In this document: positions 17,636 through 25,481 of the stretch, in pieces | Numbering within the stretch: the stretch's first letter is position 1 | How the letters are laid out: every line of letters starts with the position of its first letter | Virus record (IMG/VR): IMGVR_UViG_3300011445_000038 | Location: 1-43,581 of that record | Source of the DNA: a virus | DNA length: 43,581 nt | Reading direction: 5' to 3' (one strand) | The notes under the pieces: generated by a model | Database searches by the model: none | Told to the model about the DNA's origin: nothing | Seen by the model: the letters and a program-made list of their open reading frames with translations, nothing else | Program-made: the position numbers and the translations under genes

Positions 17636-17648
17636 GCCCGGTGAACCA

Positions 17649-18257
17649 ATGACCCAACTCTTGGCATGGCCGCTTCCGCTCTCCGCCGGCGCGGACGGCG
17701 CGGTGCTGCTCGAGGCGCTGAACGGCACGATCTCGGCGATCCTGACCGAGAACGCCGGCGCGGCCGCACCGCCGTACACGTTCCCGGGGATGAAGTTCGC
17801 GGACGAGACCACCTGTCTGTCGAAGCGGCGCAACGCCCTCAACGACGACTGGTTGATCGAGCACGCGATCCGAACCCGCATCGACTACGGCTACCCGCCG
17901 GTGCAGTTCGGGTCGGTGAGCGCGAGCATCAACCGCTACGCCGTGGTGCCGCCCGGGCCGTGGTCGGCGGTCGACCTGGTGGTGGTGTCGAACACCCTGA
18001 CCTCGGGCAGCGGCGGCGGCACCAACTGGGCGTTCCAGGTCCGCAACCTCACCGCCAGCCAGAACCTGTTCGCGACCGCGAAGAGCACCAACGGCGACGA
18101 GCTCGCCGTCGACACGCCGAAGGTGTGGACCTTCGACCAGAACCAGGCGATCGCGCAGAACGCCGTCCTGCAGATCCAGATCACCAAGACCGGGTCCCCG
18201 TCCTCGCCGCTGACGGACGTGATCTGTGTCGTGCGCGGCGTCCCGAGGGGAGTGTGA
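17649..18257 (+). CDS. Tail-fibre-type protein
   Basis: A 202-residue protein. The N-terminal pattern (NAGAAAPPYTFPGMKFADET, then LSKRRNALNDDWLIE) is the common ending of phage tail-fibre repeats, where a P-x-T-x-x-G-M-x-W/F-x-D box is followed by K-R-R-N-x-x-N-x-x-W. The C-terminal 120 residues are a predicted beta sandwich. It probably forms part of the receptor-binding apparatus. The start ATG follows GGTGA. Family pattern is clear, exact role is not. Confidence 0.65.
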   Translation: MTQLLAWPLPLSAGADGAVLLEALNGTISAILTENAGAAAPPYTFPGMKFADETTCLSKRRNALNDDWLIEHAIRTRIDYGYPPVQFGSVSASINRYAVVPPGPWSAVDLVVVSNTLTSGSGGGTNWAFQVRNLTASQNLFATAKSTNGDELAVDTPKVWTFDQNQAIAQNAVLQIQITKTGSPSSPLTDVICVVRGVPRGV

Positions 18258-18260
18258 CCC

Positions 18261-18602
18261 ATGCTGCTCCAGTCCCTCACCAGCGTCGAAGTCCAGGCCG
18301 CCGACAAGCTCCTCGAGCGGGGCGCGCTCGGCGTCGTGGTCGTCTTCGCGATCGCGTGCGCGTGGTTCATCTGGAAGCTGATCTGCAAGTTCACGGCGAG
18401 CGCGGAGAAGGCCGCGGAGCAGTGCGACGTGCGCGCGGACAAGCGCAGCGCGGAGTTCCTCGGGCACAACAAGCAGATCGTGGAGGAGAACAGCGAACGC
18501 ATGTGCGAGATCGCCGAGAGGTTCTCGGCGGAGCAGACCCAGACCCGCCTCACCCTCGACCGGGTCCTCAACAAGCTGGACCAGCACAAGTTGACCCAAT
18601 GA
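18261..18602 (+). CDS. Membrane protein with N-terminal TM and coiled coil (holin or i-spanin candidate)
   Basis: A 113-residue protein with one strong transmembrane segment at about residues 22-42 (ALGVVVVFAIACAWFIWKLI) followed by a charged helix to the end that should form a coiled coil (ERMCEIAERFSAEQTQTRL). This architecture fits an inner-membrane spanin, a class III-like holin or a tail-associated membrane protein. Its stop overlaps the start of a lipoprotein gene (ATGA), the usual pairing of inner and outer spanins. Function is inferred. Confidence 0.55.
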   Translation: MLLQSLTSVEVQAADKLLERGALGVVVVFAIACAWFIWKLICKFTASAEKAAEQCDVRADKRSAEFLGHNKQIVEENSERMCEIAERFSAEQTQTRLTLDRVLNKLDQHKLTQ

Positions 18603-19027
18603 CCAACGATCGATCCCGGTGGCTCGTCGTGCTCCTCGTGTCCACCGTCCTTGCGCTCCAGAGTTGCGCCGGCGGTCCGACGCCGTCCCAGGACCTCGCC
18701 CAGGCGCGCCGGGTCTACACCGAGCTCCGCGCCATCCTGACCGTCGGGCAGTCGGTCGCGGTCGCGCGCGGCTACCTCACCCCAGACCAGGGGGACCAGT
18801 CCCTGCGCATGCTCCAGGTCGTCCAGGACGGCCTCGACGCCGGCGCCGTCGGCGTGCCAGCAGACGCCTTCCTGGTCGTGGCCGACGCGCTGCTCGACGC
18901 GCTGCTACGCGAAGGGCGCTACCGACCAGAGGAGGTCGCGGCGTTCAAGGACCTGGCGCGGCACCTGGTGCTCCTGGTTGCCGAGCTGCAGGCGGCGAGC
19001 CGGCCGGCGAGTCAGCCAGGCGGGTAA
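18599..19027 (+). CDS. Lipoprotein (o-spanin or surface-exclusion candidate)
   Basis: A 142-residue protein with a type II signal: basic start MTNDRSRW, hydrophobic stretch, lipobox L-Q-S-C at Cys24, then a helical body of about 115 residues. Lipid anchoring places it in the outer or inner membrane of a Gram-negative host. Coupling to the upstream TM coiled-coil gene suggests a two-component spanin. Against that, it is not proline-rich as Rz1-type proteins are and is longer. A superinfection-exclusion lipoprotein is the main alternative. Confidence 0.6.
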   Translation: MTNDRSRWLVVLLVSTVLALQSCAGGPTPSQDLAQARRVYTELRAILTVGQSVAVARGYLTPDQGDQSLRMLQVVQDGLDAGAVGVPADAFLVVADALLDALLREGRYRPEEVAAFKDLARHLVLLVAELQAASRPASQPGG

Positions 19028-19031
19028 GCCG

Positions 19032-21557
19032 ATGCCCACCCCGCAGCTCGACGGCGTGTTCGGCGCGGTGCCGGTCCTCGAGGGCCGGCTGGTGCCGTTC
19101 GTGGGCGGCGGCGCGGCCGCTGCGCTGCCGCTCGAGCTGGACAACGGGATCATCCGGCTGCGCTTCGTGGCGCACGCTGCCCACGGGGTCGCCCTCGAGG
19201 AGCAGGAGGACTTGGCCGGCGATGGGTTCACCTGGCGGTGCGCCACCGGGACGGCCGACGGCAAGCATGACGGCAGCCTCTGGCGCATCGTGACCCAGGC
19301 GGCCAGCGGCTGGAGCGACGGCTTCTCCGATGGGTTCGGGGCCGGCTTCCGCGACACGGCGCCGCCGGCGGCCGTCGAGGTGAGCACCACCGCTGACCAG
19401 GACGGCCGGCCCGCGGTCATGTTCCGGTGGGCCGCCGTCCCCCTGCCGACCGAAGGCACGGTCACGGTCACTGTGGTCGTGGCGCTCGGCGCCGACGACC
19501 AGGTGGCGCGCTGGTGGATCTCGGTCGCGCGCGCCGGCGCGGAGGCGGACGGGATCGAGTACGTCGAGTTCCCGCGCCTGGCCTTCGTCGCCCCCGTTGC
19601 CACACGTTCCGGGCTGACGCACACCGAGAGCCAGGTCCGGGCCCGCCACCTCCTGCCGGCGTTCGACCGGCCGGCGCTCAACGGCACGAACACGCCGCTG
19701 TCCCGCTGGGCCGGCCTCGAGCTCGTCACCCACCACCCATCCGGCGCCGCGGGCACCACCACGCAGCCGATGCAGTTCGAGGCCCTGGCCGCGGTCGACC
19801 CGCAGGACACGGCCAGCCTCAACAGGATCCTGTTCCTGGCGACCGGCGACGGGGAGGGCCACCACAAGCGGTTCGTGCGCGGCGGCGGGGCCGCGGGCGG
19901 AGAGATGGTCTTCCGCTGGGCGCACCGCCACGTACCGCCCTGGGCCCGCCACCCGGCCGTCGGGAACGACGACGCCAGCCGGTTCGGCAACGTCCTGTAT
20001 CCGCCCTACCCGACCCTCGTCGGCTGCCTGCAGGCGGTCTCCGGGGCCTGGTGGCACACGGCCGCGGCGTTCTACCGCGACCACGTCGCCGCCCGGGTCG
20101 TGCCCAAGCGGGTCGACGCCAAGCGGACCGACCTGGCGCGCGGCACGCCGTGGATCGGCGCGGTCCGGCAGACGCCGAACCTAGACGGCGCCACCGTGGG
20201 CCGGATCGCGGTCGACTGGGCCGAACAGCACCGGGAGCTCCTCCGTGCACCGCGCATCGCCGCGCAGGTTGGGGCGCTCAAGCCGCAGATCGTCCGGGCG
20301 GTGCCGGCGTTCCCGTTCGACCAGACCCGCGGCGTCAACTACCTGCCGCTCGCGTCGACCACGTCGCACTGCCTGCACCTGTCCATGGACCCGCTCGTCG
20401 GCGAGCCGTACGCGGACCAGTCGGGCGGGTTCTGGTACGAGAAGCACGCCGAGCAGGAGATCAACGCGCTGCACACGCTGCTCCCGGGCATCAACGCCAT
20501 CCGCTTCTGGGGCAGCTTCGGCAACTGGTTCCTCGATCCGGCGCAGTACCTCGCAGGCCTCCGCTTCTACTGCCGCCTGCTCCGGGCGCGCGGGATGCGC
20601 ATGTGCTTCATCCTGTTCAGCGTGATCCCGGCGGGGGCAGCGAGCCAGGGGCTGGGGATCCATGACCTGATGGTGGCCGCTGGGTACGACCCCGCGACAT
20701 TCCGCAGCGCCATGTGGACGCTCTGCAACATCTGGAACGACAACGTCGCCGGACCGTCGTACCCGCTGCCGGCCAACGACACCGACTTCACCCACTGGCC
20801 CGAGCCCATGACGCACGCCGGCTGGCTCGCGCAGGGGCGGTTCGGGCAGTGGAAGGACACCCAGCTGCAGGAGCTCGTGGGCCGGTACATCCGGGACATC
20901 GCCCGCTTCTTCGCCCAGGACGACGACGGCAAGGCAGTGTTCCACAGCTACGACCTCCAGAACGAGGTCAACCTCCACTTCGCCCCGAACGAGACGCCCA
21001 ACGCGACGTTGCGGGAGTACCACCTCGACTTCTGCGGGCAGATGGCGCGGGCGATCCGGGACATCCAGCCGGCCGCGGCGATCACCGTCGGCTGGGCCGG
21101 CAACCCCACTGGCCTCACCACCGAGCTGCAGCGCCACGGCTGCGTGATCGACTACCTCTCGATGCACGCGTACAACTACTCCATCGAGACGCCGGCGGCG
21201 TACGAAGCGACCTGGCAGATCATCGAGGAGGCGATGGTGCGGGCCAGGGACGAGGCGGCTTCGCTCGGGATCCCGTGGGCGCTCTCCGAGTTCTTCGTCC
21301 TGGGTGAGAACGACGGCGAGATGCACCGCTACCTGACCCCGCTCGCGGCCAACGGCGGCGGCGGGTTCGACTGGACGCCCCTGCGCAGCAACGCCTACCG
21401 GAAGGAGCTCACGCCCGGTTCGGGCGTGAGGATCTTCGATGGCCTCTGGGTGTGCAGCACGCCGGCGAAGCTGATTCGCCGCGACGACCTGGCGCTGCAG
21501 TTCGACCTCGAGTACCCGACGGACGCGGCCGCGCTGCAGGCGTGGATGCTCACATGA
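19032..21557 (+). CDS. Glycoside-hydrolase-like protein (clan GH-A TIM barrel) with N-terminal beta domain
   Basis: An 841-residue protein. The N-terminal 430 residues are beta-rich, starting PTPQLDGVFGAVPV and containing an aromatic-Ser-x-Gly repeat at residues 93-107. From about 432 a TIM barrel is likely (RGVNYLP, GINAIRFWGSFGNW, then YDLQNEVNLHF and ALSEFF). Glu645 after Asn644 fits the acid/base of clan GH-A, and Glu753 fits the nucleophile strand. Such an enzyme would depolymerise host capsule or exopolysaccharide, carried on the virion or released. The substrate cannot be told. It sits among tail-fibre genes and overlaps the next gene (ATGA). Confidence 0.68.
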   Translation: MPTPQLDGVFGAVPVLEGRLVPFVGGGAAAALPLELDNGIIRLRFVAHAAHGVALEEQEDLAGDGFTWRCATGTADGKHDGSLWRIVTQAASGWSDGFSDGFGAGFRDTAPPAAVEVSTTADQDGRPAVMFRWAAVPLPTEGTVTVTVVVALGADDQVARWWISVARAGAEADGIEYVEFPRLAFVAPVATRSGLTHTESQVRARHLLPAFDRPALNGTNTPLSRWAGLELVTHHPSGAAGTTTQPMQFEALAAVDPQDTASLNRILFLATGDGEGHHKRFVRGGGAAGGEMVFRWAHRHVPPWARHPAVGNDDASRFGNVLYPPYPTLVGCLQAVSGAWWHTAAAFYRDHVAARVVPKRVDAKRTDLARGTPWIGAVRQTPNLDGATVGRIAVDWAEQHRELLRAPRIAAQVGALKPQIVRAVPAFPFDQTRGVNYLPLASTTSHCLHLSMDPLVGEPYADQSGGFWYEKHAEQEINALHTLLPGINAIRFWGSFGNWFLDPAQYLAGLRFYCRLLRARGMRMCFILFSVIPAGAASQGLGIHDLMVAAGYDPATFRSAMWTLCNIWNDNVAGPSYPLPANDTDFTHWPEPMTHAGWLAQGRFGQWKDTQLQELVGRYIRDIARFFAQDDDGKAVFHSYDLQNEVNLHFAPNETPNATLREYHLDFCGQMARAIRDIQPAAAITVGWAGNPTGLTTELQRHGCVIDYLSMHAYNYSIETPAAYEATWQIIEEAMVRARDEAASLGIPWALSEFFVLGENDGEMHRYLTPLAANGGGGFDWTPLRSNAYRKELTPGSGVRIFDGLWVCSTPAKLIRRDDLALQFDLEYPTDAAALQAWMLT

Positions 21558-23131
21558 TCGACCCAACGGCAGCCGTCCTGACCGCGCCGCTCGCCGACGC
21601 CATCGACCCGGACCTGCGCGCTGAGCTCGCCGCGGCGCCGGCGACTGTCACCCCCATCGTTCCTGTCGACGCGCTGCAGGTGGCCGAGGCCAGCGGCTGG
21701 CCGGCCGCCACGGACCTGGCCGGGCCCGCGCGCCTGGTGGCGCGGGGCGGGCGGCCGGCCGTCGCCGGCGAGTTCCGGATCGACTACGGCTCCGCCGCCG
21801 GCCAGGCGCTCCTGGCGGACGGGCTGTTCGCCGAGCTGCTCGAGGACTGGCCCTTCGGCGGGCTCCAGCTCGGCGGTCTCCTGAGCGGCCGCGGCGAGCC
21901 CGGCTACGACCCGCGCGAGGGCGACCCGGGCCACCTGGCGCACGGCGGCGCCTACCGCACCGCGGGGATCCGGGCGGCCGTGGCGCGCACGCGGGCGCTG
22001 CGGGATCCCATCCCGGACCTGACCTCGGACGCGGTCCGGGAGCCGCTGGTCGACGCGGCCGACCTGGTGACCGAGGGCGCCGGCTGGCTGCCCAACCACG
22101 CCGAGCTCGCCGAGGAGCAGCTCCTGGGCCTGGGCGTGAGCGACGTCGACCCGGTGGCGCGGCACATGTCCCCGCCGCTGGTGGCCATCGTCTACGGGGA
22201 ACAGGTCCAGGCCGGCCGCCTGGTGCAACCGTTCACGCGCGCGCCGCGGTCCGACAGCCTGCACCACCCCTATCACCGCTGGCCCGGGCTGACCGACGAC
22301 GAGTGGAACCAGCTCCTGGCCTTCCAGGTCGCGTGCGTGGGGATCTCGGGGCACCTGCCGCTCCTGGGCATGCCGCTCGAGCACTGGAACGACCGGCTGC
22401 AGGACGGCGGCGTGACGCCCCGGTGCGCGCGCTTCGCACGGAAGGTGTTCGCAGCGCTGCGGGACACGACTTGGTGCGCCCAGTTCCTGGGGCTCGGCCG
22501 CATGGAGCTGCCGCTGATCCACAAGGCGGCCCGCGAGACGACGACGAACCCGTTCACGTGGGTGCGCAAGATCAGCCCGCGGATCGTCGAGGCGGTTGGG
22601 CCGCCGGACCTTCCGGTATTCAAGGAGGGCGGCGGCTGGTCCGACGGCTGGTCCCACGGCTTCTCCCGCGGGCCCGCCACAGACGCCAGCGGCGCCGGCG
22701 CGGCGCACCTGGCCTTCGACGTGCCCAAGGTCCTGGCCAGCTTCTGGGGCGCTCCGGGCACGACCGACCTCTGCGCGATGTTCATGAACTGGACCAAGGA
22801 CCCCGCCGGGTGGCAGGGCCAGTTCGTCCCCGGACGCTACGCCAGCTGGGGCGCGCACGGGACCGGCATGTTCTCGGACGGCTGGAGCGACGGCTGGTAT
22901 CGCGGGCCCGGCTACCGCATCGACCAGTTGCGCGGCGAGGGCTCCGGCTGGAGCGACGGCTGGTCCGCCGGCTGGGGCGGGTCGCGCGGCGAGCTCGCCA
23001 TCGCCTCCGGCCTGCACGCCCCCATCTCGGTCGAGTGCTCCGGCACCGCCGGCACCAGGACCGGGCAGCAGATCTTCCTCGGCGCGATGCCGCCGTACTC
23101 AGTTCACGCGTACCGATTCCGACAGGAGTGA
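21554..23131 (+). CDS. Unknown 525-residue protein with [WF]SxG repeats, partner of the GH-like protein
   Basis: No family recognised. Residues 1-350 are mixed alpha/beta (GLTDDEWNQLLAFQVACVGI). From 360 on, three blocks of an aromatic-Ser-x-Gly tetrad repeat occur: GWSDGWSHGFSRG near 361-373, FSDGWSDGWYRG near 440-451, and GWSDGWSAGWGG near 465-476. The GH-like protein encoded just upstream has one such block. The C-terminus (FLGAMPPYSVHAYRFRQE) looks like the closing beta domain of carbohydrate-active enzymes. The two genes overlap by ATGA, so they are probably made together and may bind each other or the same glycan. Confidence 0.62.
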   Translation: MIDPTAAVLTAPLADAIDPDLRAELAAAPATVTPIVPVDALQVAEASGWPAATDLAGPARLVARGGRPAVAGEFRIDYGSAAGQALLADGLFAELLEDWPFGGLQLGGLLSGRGEPGYDPREGDPGHLAHGGAYRTAGIRAAVARTRALRDPIPDLTSDAVREPLVDAADLVTEGAGWLPNHAELAEEQLLGLGVSDVDPVARHMSPPLVAIVYGEQVQAGRLVQPFTRAPRSDSLHHPYHRWPGLTDDEWNQLLAFQVACVGISGHLPLLGMPLEHWNDRLQDGGVTPRCARFARKVFAALRDTTWCAQFLGLGRMELPLIHKAARETTTNPFTWVRKISPRIVEAVGPPDLPVFKEGGGWSDGWSHGFSRGPATDASGAGAAHLAFDVPKVLASFWGAPGTTDLCAMFMNWTKDPAGWQGQFVPGRYASWGAHGTGMFSDGWSDGWYRGPGYRIDQLRGEGSGWSDGWSAGWGGSRGELAIASGLHAPISVECSGTAGTRTGQQIFLGAMPPYSVHAYRFRQE

Positions 23132-23135
23132 CCCA

Positions 23136-23720
23136 ATGGCAGCCACGCAAGCCGTACAGACCAAGGCGCAGCTCCTTGCGCAGGTCGACGCTCTCTTCCC
23201 CGACAACCACGACGATGCGATCGAGCCCGAGCACGCCCGAGACTTTTTTCTCGATCTGATCGCCAGCGCGTTCGGCTGCTACGCCGGCATGCTCATCAAC
23301 GGCGGAAGCGCCCCGACCAACCAGTTCACCCTGGCCGCGGCGACCTTCCAGGACCTGAAGCCGCTGACGTTCCCCATGCCGACCGACACGCTGGTGGTCA
23401 GCCTGGCGAACGGCACCATCACCGTGCCGAGCGCGGCCGCGGCCGGCGACTACATGGTCGAATTCAACGTCGTGCTCGAGCGCGACGCGGTCGTGCCGGG
23501 CGCCGGCGAGGATCAGTTCTTCATTCGGCTGGTGAAGAACGGGGTCGAGGTCATCGCTCGGAACGCCAACATCGGCGCCAACGACAAGTGGGGAACGTTC
23601 TCCGCGAAGGTCCCCATCGCGCTGGTCAACGGCGACGTGATCAAGCTGCAGATCGCGCACTTCACCGGTGGCCAGGCTACCGCAGTCTCCGTCGACTTCA
23701 CCGCGGAGCGCCGGGGCTGA
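23136..23720 (+). CDS. Tail-fibre protein with C1q/TNF-like beta head
   Basis: A 194-residue protein. The first 45 residues (AQLLAQVDALFPDNHDDAIE, then ARDFFLDLIASAF) are the common N-terminal helix of phage fibre proteins, where T-x-A-x-L-x-x-Q ... F-P-D-N ... I-x-P ... R-D-x-x-x-D-L-I is repeated across families. The remaining 150 residues are a jelly-roll-like domain (DYMVEFNVVLERDA, DKWGTFSAKVPIALVNGDVI), likely trimeric and receptor-binding. The start follows AGGAGTGACCCA, with the ribosome site overlapping the upstream stop. Confidence 0.7.
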   Translation: MAATQAVQTKAQLLAQVDALFPDNHDDAIEPEHARDFFLDLIASAFGCYAGMLINGGSAPTNQFTLAAATFQDLKPLTFPMPTDTLVVSLANGTITVPSAAAAGDYMVEFNVVLERDAVVPGAGEDQFFIRLVKNGVEVIARNANIGANDKWGTFSAKVPIALVNGDVIKLQIAHFTGGQATAVSVDFTAERRG

Positions 23721-23722
23721 CC

Positions 23723-24061
23723 GTGACCATGCTGCTCACGCTTCCCGACCAGGACCTGGTCACGCCGGCTGGCGCCGACGCGGTCTTCCTGGTCGAGCTC
23801 ACTGAGGGCGACGCGATCGGCTGCATCGCGGCGACGTATTGCGCCAGCTTGTTCGCCACCGGCGAGAAGAAGATCGTGCTCACGCTCGGCGCCGGCGTGG
23901 ACGTGGTCGACGCCACCCACTTCCGCGTGACCATCCCGGCCGCGCTGCTGGCCCCGCTCGGCGGGCTGAACCTGTTCCACGAGCTCAAGTGCTGGGACGC
24001 CATCGGCAAGGCCGGAGTGGCGATGTCCGGCACCCTGCTCGTCAAGAAGTCCAACGCCTGA
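23723..24061 (+). CDS. Small beta-rich protein, probable virion accessory
   Basis: A 112-residue protein from a GTG at 23723 (an ATG at 23729 is equally possible). The sequence alternates hydrophobic strands and polar turns (KIVLTLGAGVDVVDATHFRV), as in BppU-like or Ig-like structural domains. It has no signal peptide. The gene lies within the fibre cluster and has the same short leader as its neighbours. Function unknown. Confidence 0.6.
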   Translation: MTMLLTLPDQDLVTPAGADAVFLVELTEGDAIGCIAATYCASLFATGEKKIVLTLGAGVDVVDATHFRVTIPAALLAPLGGLNLFHELKCWDAIGKAGVAMSGTLLVKKSNA

Positions 24062-24075
24062 ACGGAGCCTGACCA

Positions 24076-24429
24076 ATGCCCCCGCAAACACTCGACCCGA
24101 TCAACCTGCTGGACGTCGTCCCCGACGTCCTGTTCGCCAAGCTGATCACGACCGCGGCCGCGACGCAGCAGCAGCAGGTCGCCGCCGTGGCCGGCAAGAA
24201 GATCCGCGTCCTGTCCTACGTGCTCACGTCGCAGGGCGCGAACAACCTCGCCTTCCGCTCGGCGGCCAACGACATCACCGGCCTGCTCGCGTTCGCCGCC
24301 TCCGGCGAGAAGGTCGCGGCGCCGTTCAACCCGGCGGGCCACTTCGAGACGGTGGCCGGCGAGGCGCTCAACACCATCTCGTCCGGCGCGGTGATCATGG
24401 GCGGCCACGTCGCCTACATCCTGGTATGA
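24076..24429 (+). CDS. Small virion-type protein, paralogue A
   Basis: A 117-residue protein with a compact beta-rich body (AGKKIRVLSYVLTSQGANNL, then NPAGHFETVAGEALNTISSG, ending HVAYILV). The next gene encodes a divergent relative with the same block order (AG-x-R-V-x-V, a central D-I-G/T-G region, P-V/A-G-H-F and a closing aromatic strand). Proteins of this type are common as small surface or fibre-associated subunits of phages, but no specific function is established. ATG preceded by CGGAGCCTGACCA. Confidence 0.62.
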   Translation: MPPQTLDPINLLDVVPDVLFAKLITTAAATQQQQVAAVAGKKIRVLSYVLTSQGANNLAFRSAANDITGLLAFAASGEKVAAPFNPAGHFETVAGEALNTISSGAVIMGGHVAYILV

Positions 24430-24839
24430 GCCTCGCGCGAGATCGCCGGCGCGGAAGCTACCAGGCGCGCCGCCTGTTCGGCCTGCAGAAGCCGCTGGGC
24501 GACGTCGTGCCCACGATCCAGCGCGCGACCGTCCTGTCCTTCGACGCTGTCCCGAAGCTGGTGGCGGCCGCGCAGGCCGGCATGCGGGTCCGCGTGTACC
24601 AGTACGAGCTGTTCGTGATCGGGCTCGACGTCGTGAAGTTCCAGAGCTGGGACGGCGCCGCCGCTTTCACCGACGCCACGGGCGACATCGGGATCGACGC
24701 GGCGCGCAACAGGGGCCTGCCGCTACATGTGGGGTATTCGCCCGTGGGCCACTTCCAGTCGCTGGTCGGCCAGCACCTGGTGCTCGCTCCGGTGCTCGGG
24801 ACGGTCACCACGGGCAACGTCTGGTACGCGTACGTCTAG
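24426..24839 (+). CDS. Small virion-type protein, paralogue B
   Basis: A 137-residue protein starting in the stop of paralogue A (ATGA). It carries an extra basic N-terminus (MSLARDRRRGSYQARRLF). From about residue 50 it matches the neighbour in layout: AGMRVRVYQYELF, TDATGDIGID, YSPVGHFQSLVGQHLVLAP, and a final VWYAYV. It is the last gene of the long structural operon on this strand. No clear terminator with a T-run follows. Confidence 0.62.
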   Translation: MSLARDRRRGSYQARRLFGLQKPLGDVVPTIQRATVLSFDAVPKLVAAAQAGMRVRVYQYELFVIGLDVVKFQSWDGAAAFTDATGDIGIDAARNRGLPLHVGYSPVGHFQSLVGQHLVLAPVLGTVTTGNVWYAYV

Positions 24840-24861
24840 CGGAGGCGCGGGGAAACCCTTG

Positions 24862-25017
24862 ATGCGCTTGGGCCTGCTGGCCGCTGGGTCTTGCGCCCTC
24901 GCGCACGGCATGGCCATACTGGCGGCGTGTCTCCCCCCGGAGAAGGTGGGCAGGGAGGGGAACACTACCAGGTGCTCGGCGCGCGCGGCCCCTGCGGCCA
25001 CCGCCATGCGTACCTGA
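24862..25017 (+). CDS. Possible 51-residue lipoprotein, overlapping the next gene (doubtful)
   Basis: A short open frame from ATG 24862 with a signal-peptide-like start (MRLGLLAAGSCALAHGMAIL) and a lipobox-like L-A-A-C at Cys23, followed by 28 polar residues. Small lipoproteins with this shape act as outer spanins. However, the downstream half overlaps the gene at 24927 in another frame whose codon bias looks better, and no ribosome site is evident. Kept at low confidence. Confidence 0.25.
   Translation: MRLGLLAAGSCALAHGMAILAACLPPEKVGREGNTTRCSARAAPAATAMRT
24891..24920 (+). promoter_or_regulatory. Candidate promoter for the gene at 24927 (leaderless)
   Basis: TTGCGC at 24891-24896 and CATACT at 24915-24920 are separated by 18 bases. 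The expected start of transcription, about 7 bases after the -10 box, falls on the GTG at 24927. There is no ribosome site directly before that GTG, so the message could be leaderless. The boxes match the sigma-70 consensus in 4 of 6 positions each, which in GC-rich DNA is suggestive only. Confidence 0.3.
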
Positions 25018-25481
25018 TCGCGGCGGCGATCTGCCTGGGCAACCGCAAGGCGAAGATGGAGGCGGCCGGAATGACCACCTGGGGCCTTGCCATTGTCGGG
25101 CCCGGCGGCCGGGTGCTCACCGTCGAGGAGAACCAGCACCTGACCGCGTGGGAGCGTCGCGCCGAGGATGTCGCGGTCGATCCGACCTACGGGCTGCCGC
25201 TGGACGTGGGCCTGATGCGTCGGCTGCGCCTGCTGGTCACCGAGGGCATGATGGCCGCTGGGCTGGCGTCGATCGAGGCCGCGGCGCAGTTCGTCGAGGA
25301 CGCGGGGATCGCAGGCGACGCGGCCGCCGTGGCGGCGCTGATCCGGAAGCAGGCTGGCGAGATGGCACGGGCTGCGGTGAAGGTCGCGGCGATGCGCGTC
25401 GCGCGGGAGCCCCTGGTGGCCACGCGGAAGGGACCGGCGCAGTCGGGGTGGCGGCGCGACTCGGGGTGGGAGGCGGGCTAG
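24927..25481 (+). CDS. Unknown protein in the accessory region (moron candidate)
   Basis: A 184-residue protein of no recognised family, from GTG 24927 (alternative GTG at 24972, 11 bases after GGAGGGG). The body has GPCGHRHAYLIAAAICLGNR, then a probable beta-strand region (TTWGLAIVGPGGRVLTVEEN) and two long Ala-rich helices (AAQFVEDAGIAGDAAAVAALI onward in parts). It stands alone between the structural operon and the minus-strand operon, with its own possible promoter. Its stop shares the CTAG with the stop of the convergent lipoprotein gene. Confidence 0.58.
   Translation: MSPPGEGGQGGEHYQVLGARGPCGHRHAYLIAAAICLGNRKAKMEAAGMTTWGLAIVGPGGRVLTVEENQHLTAWERRAEDVAVDPTYGLPLDVGLMRRLRLLVTEGMMAAGLASIEAAAQFVEDAGIAGDAAAVAALIRKQAGEMARAAVKVAAMRVAREPLVATRKGPAQSGWRRDSGWEAG

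Noticed and set aside
12851-17881. A 1676-codon open frame on the minus strand opposite the tail tip genes
   Set aside because: It lies opposite well supported K, J and fibre genes, its composition (Arg, His, Asp, Gly and Val-rich without family motifs) is that of an antisense shadow in GC-rich DNA, and it has no ribosome site.
21395-23017. A 540-codon minus-strand frame opposite the repeat protein gene
   Set aside because: Antisense shadow: no motifs, Arg/Ala/Pro-rich, and the plus-strand gene has matching overlaps and repeats.
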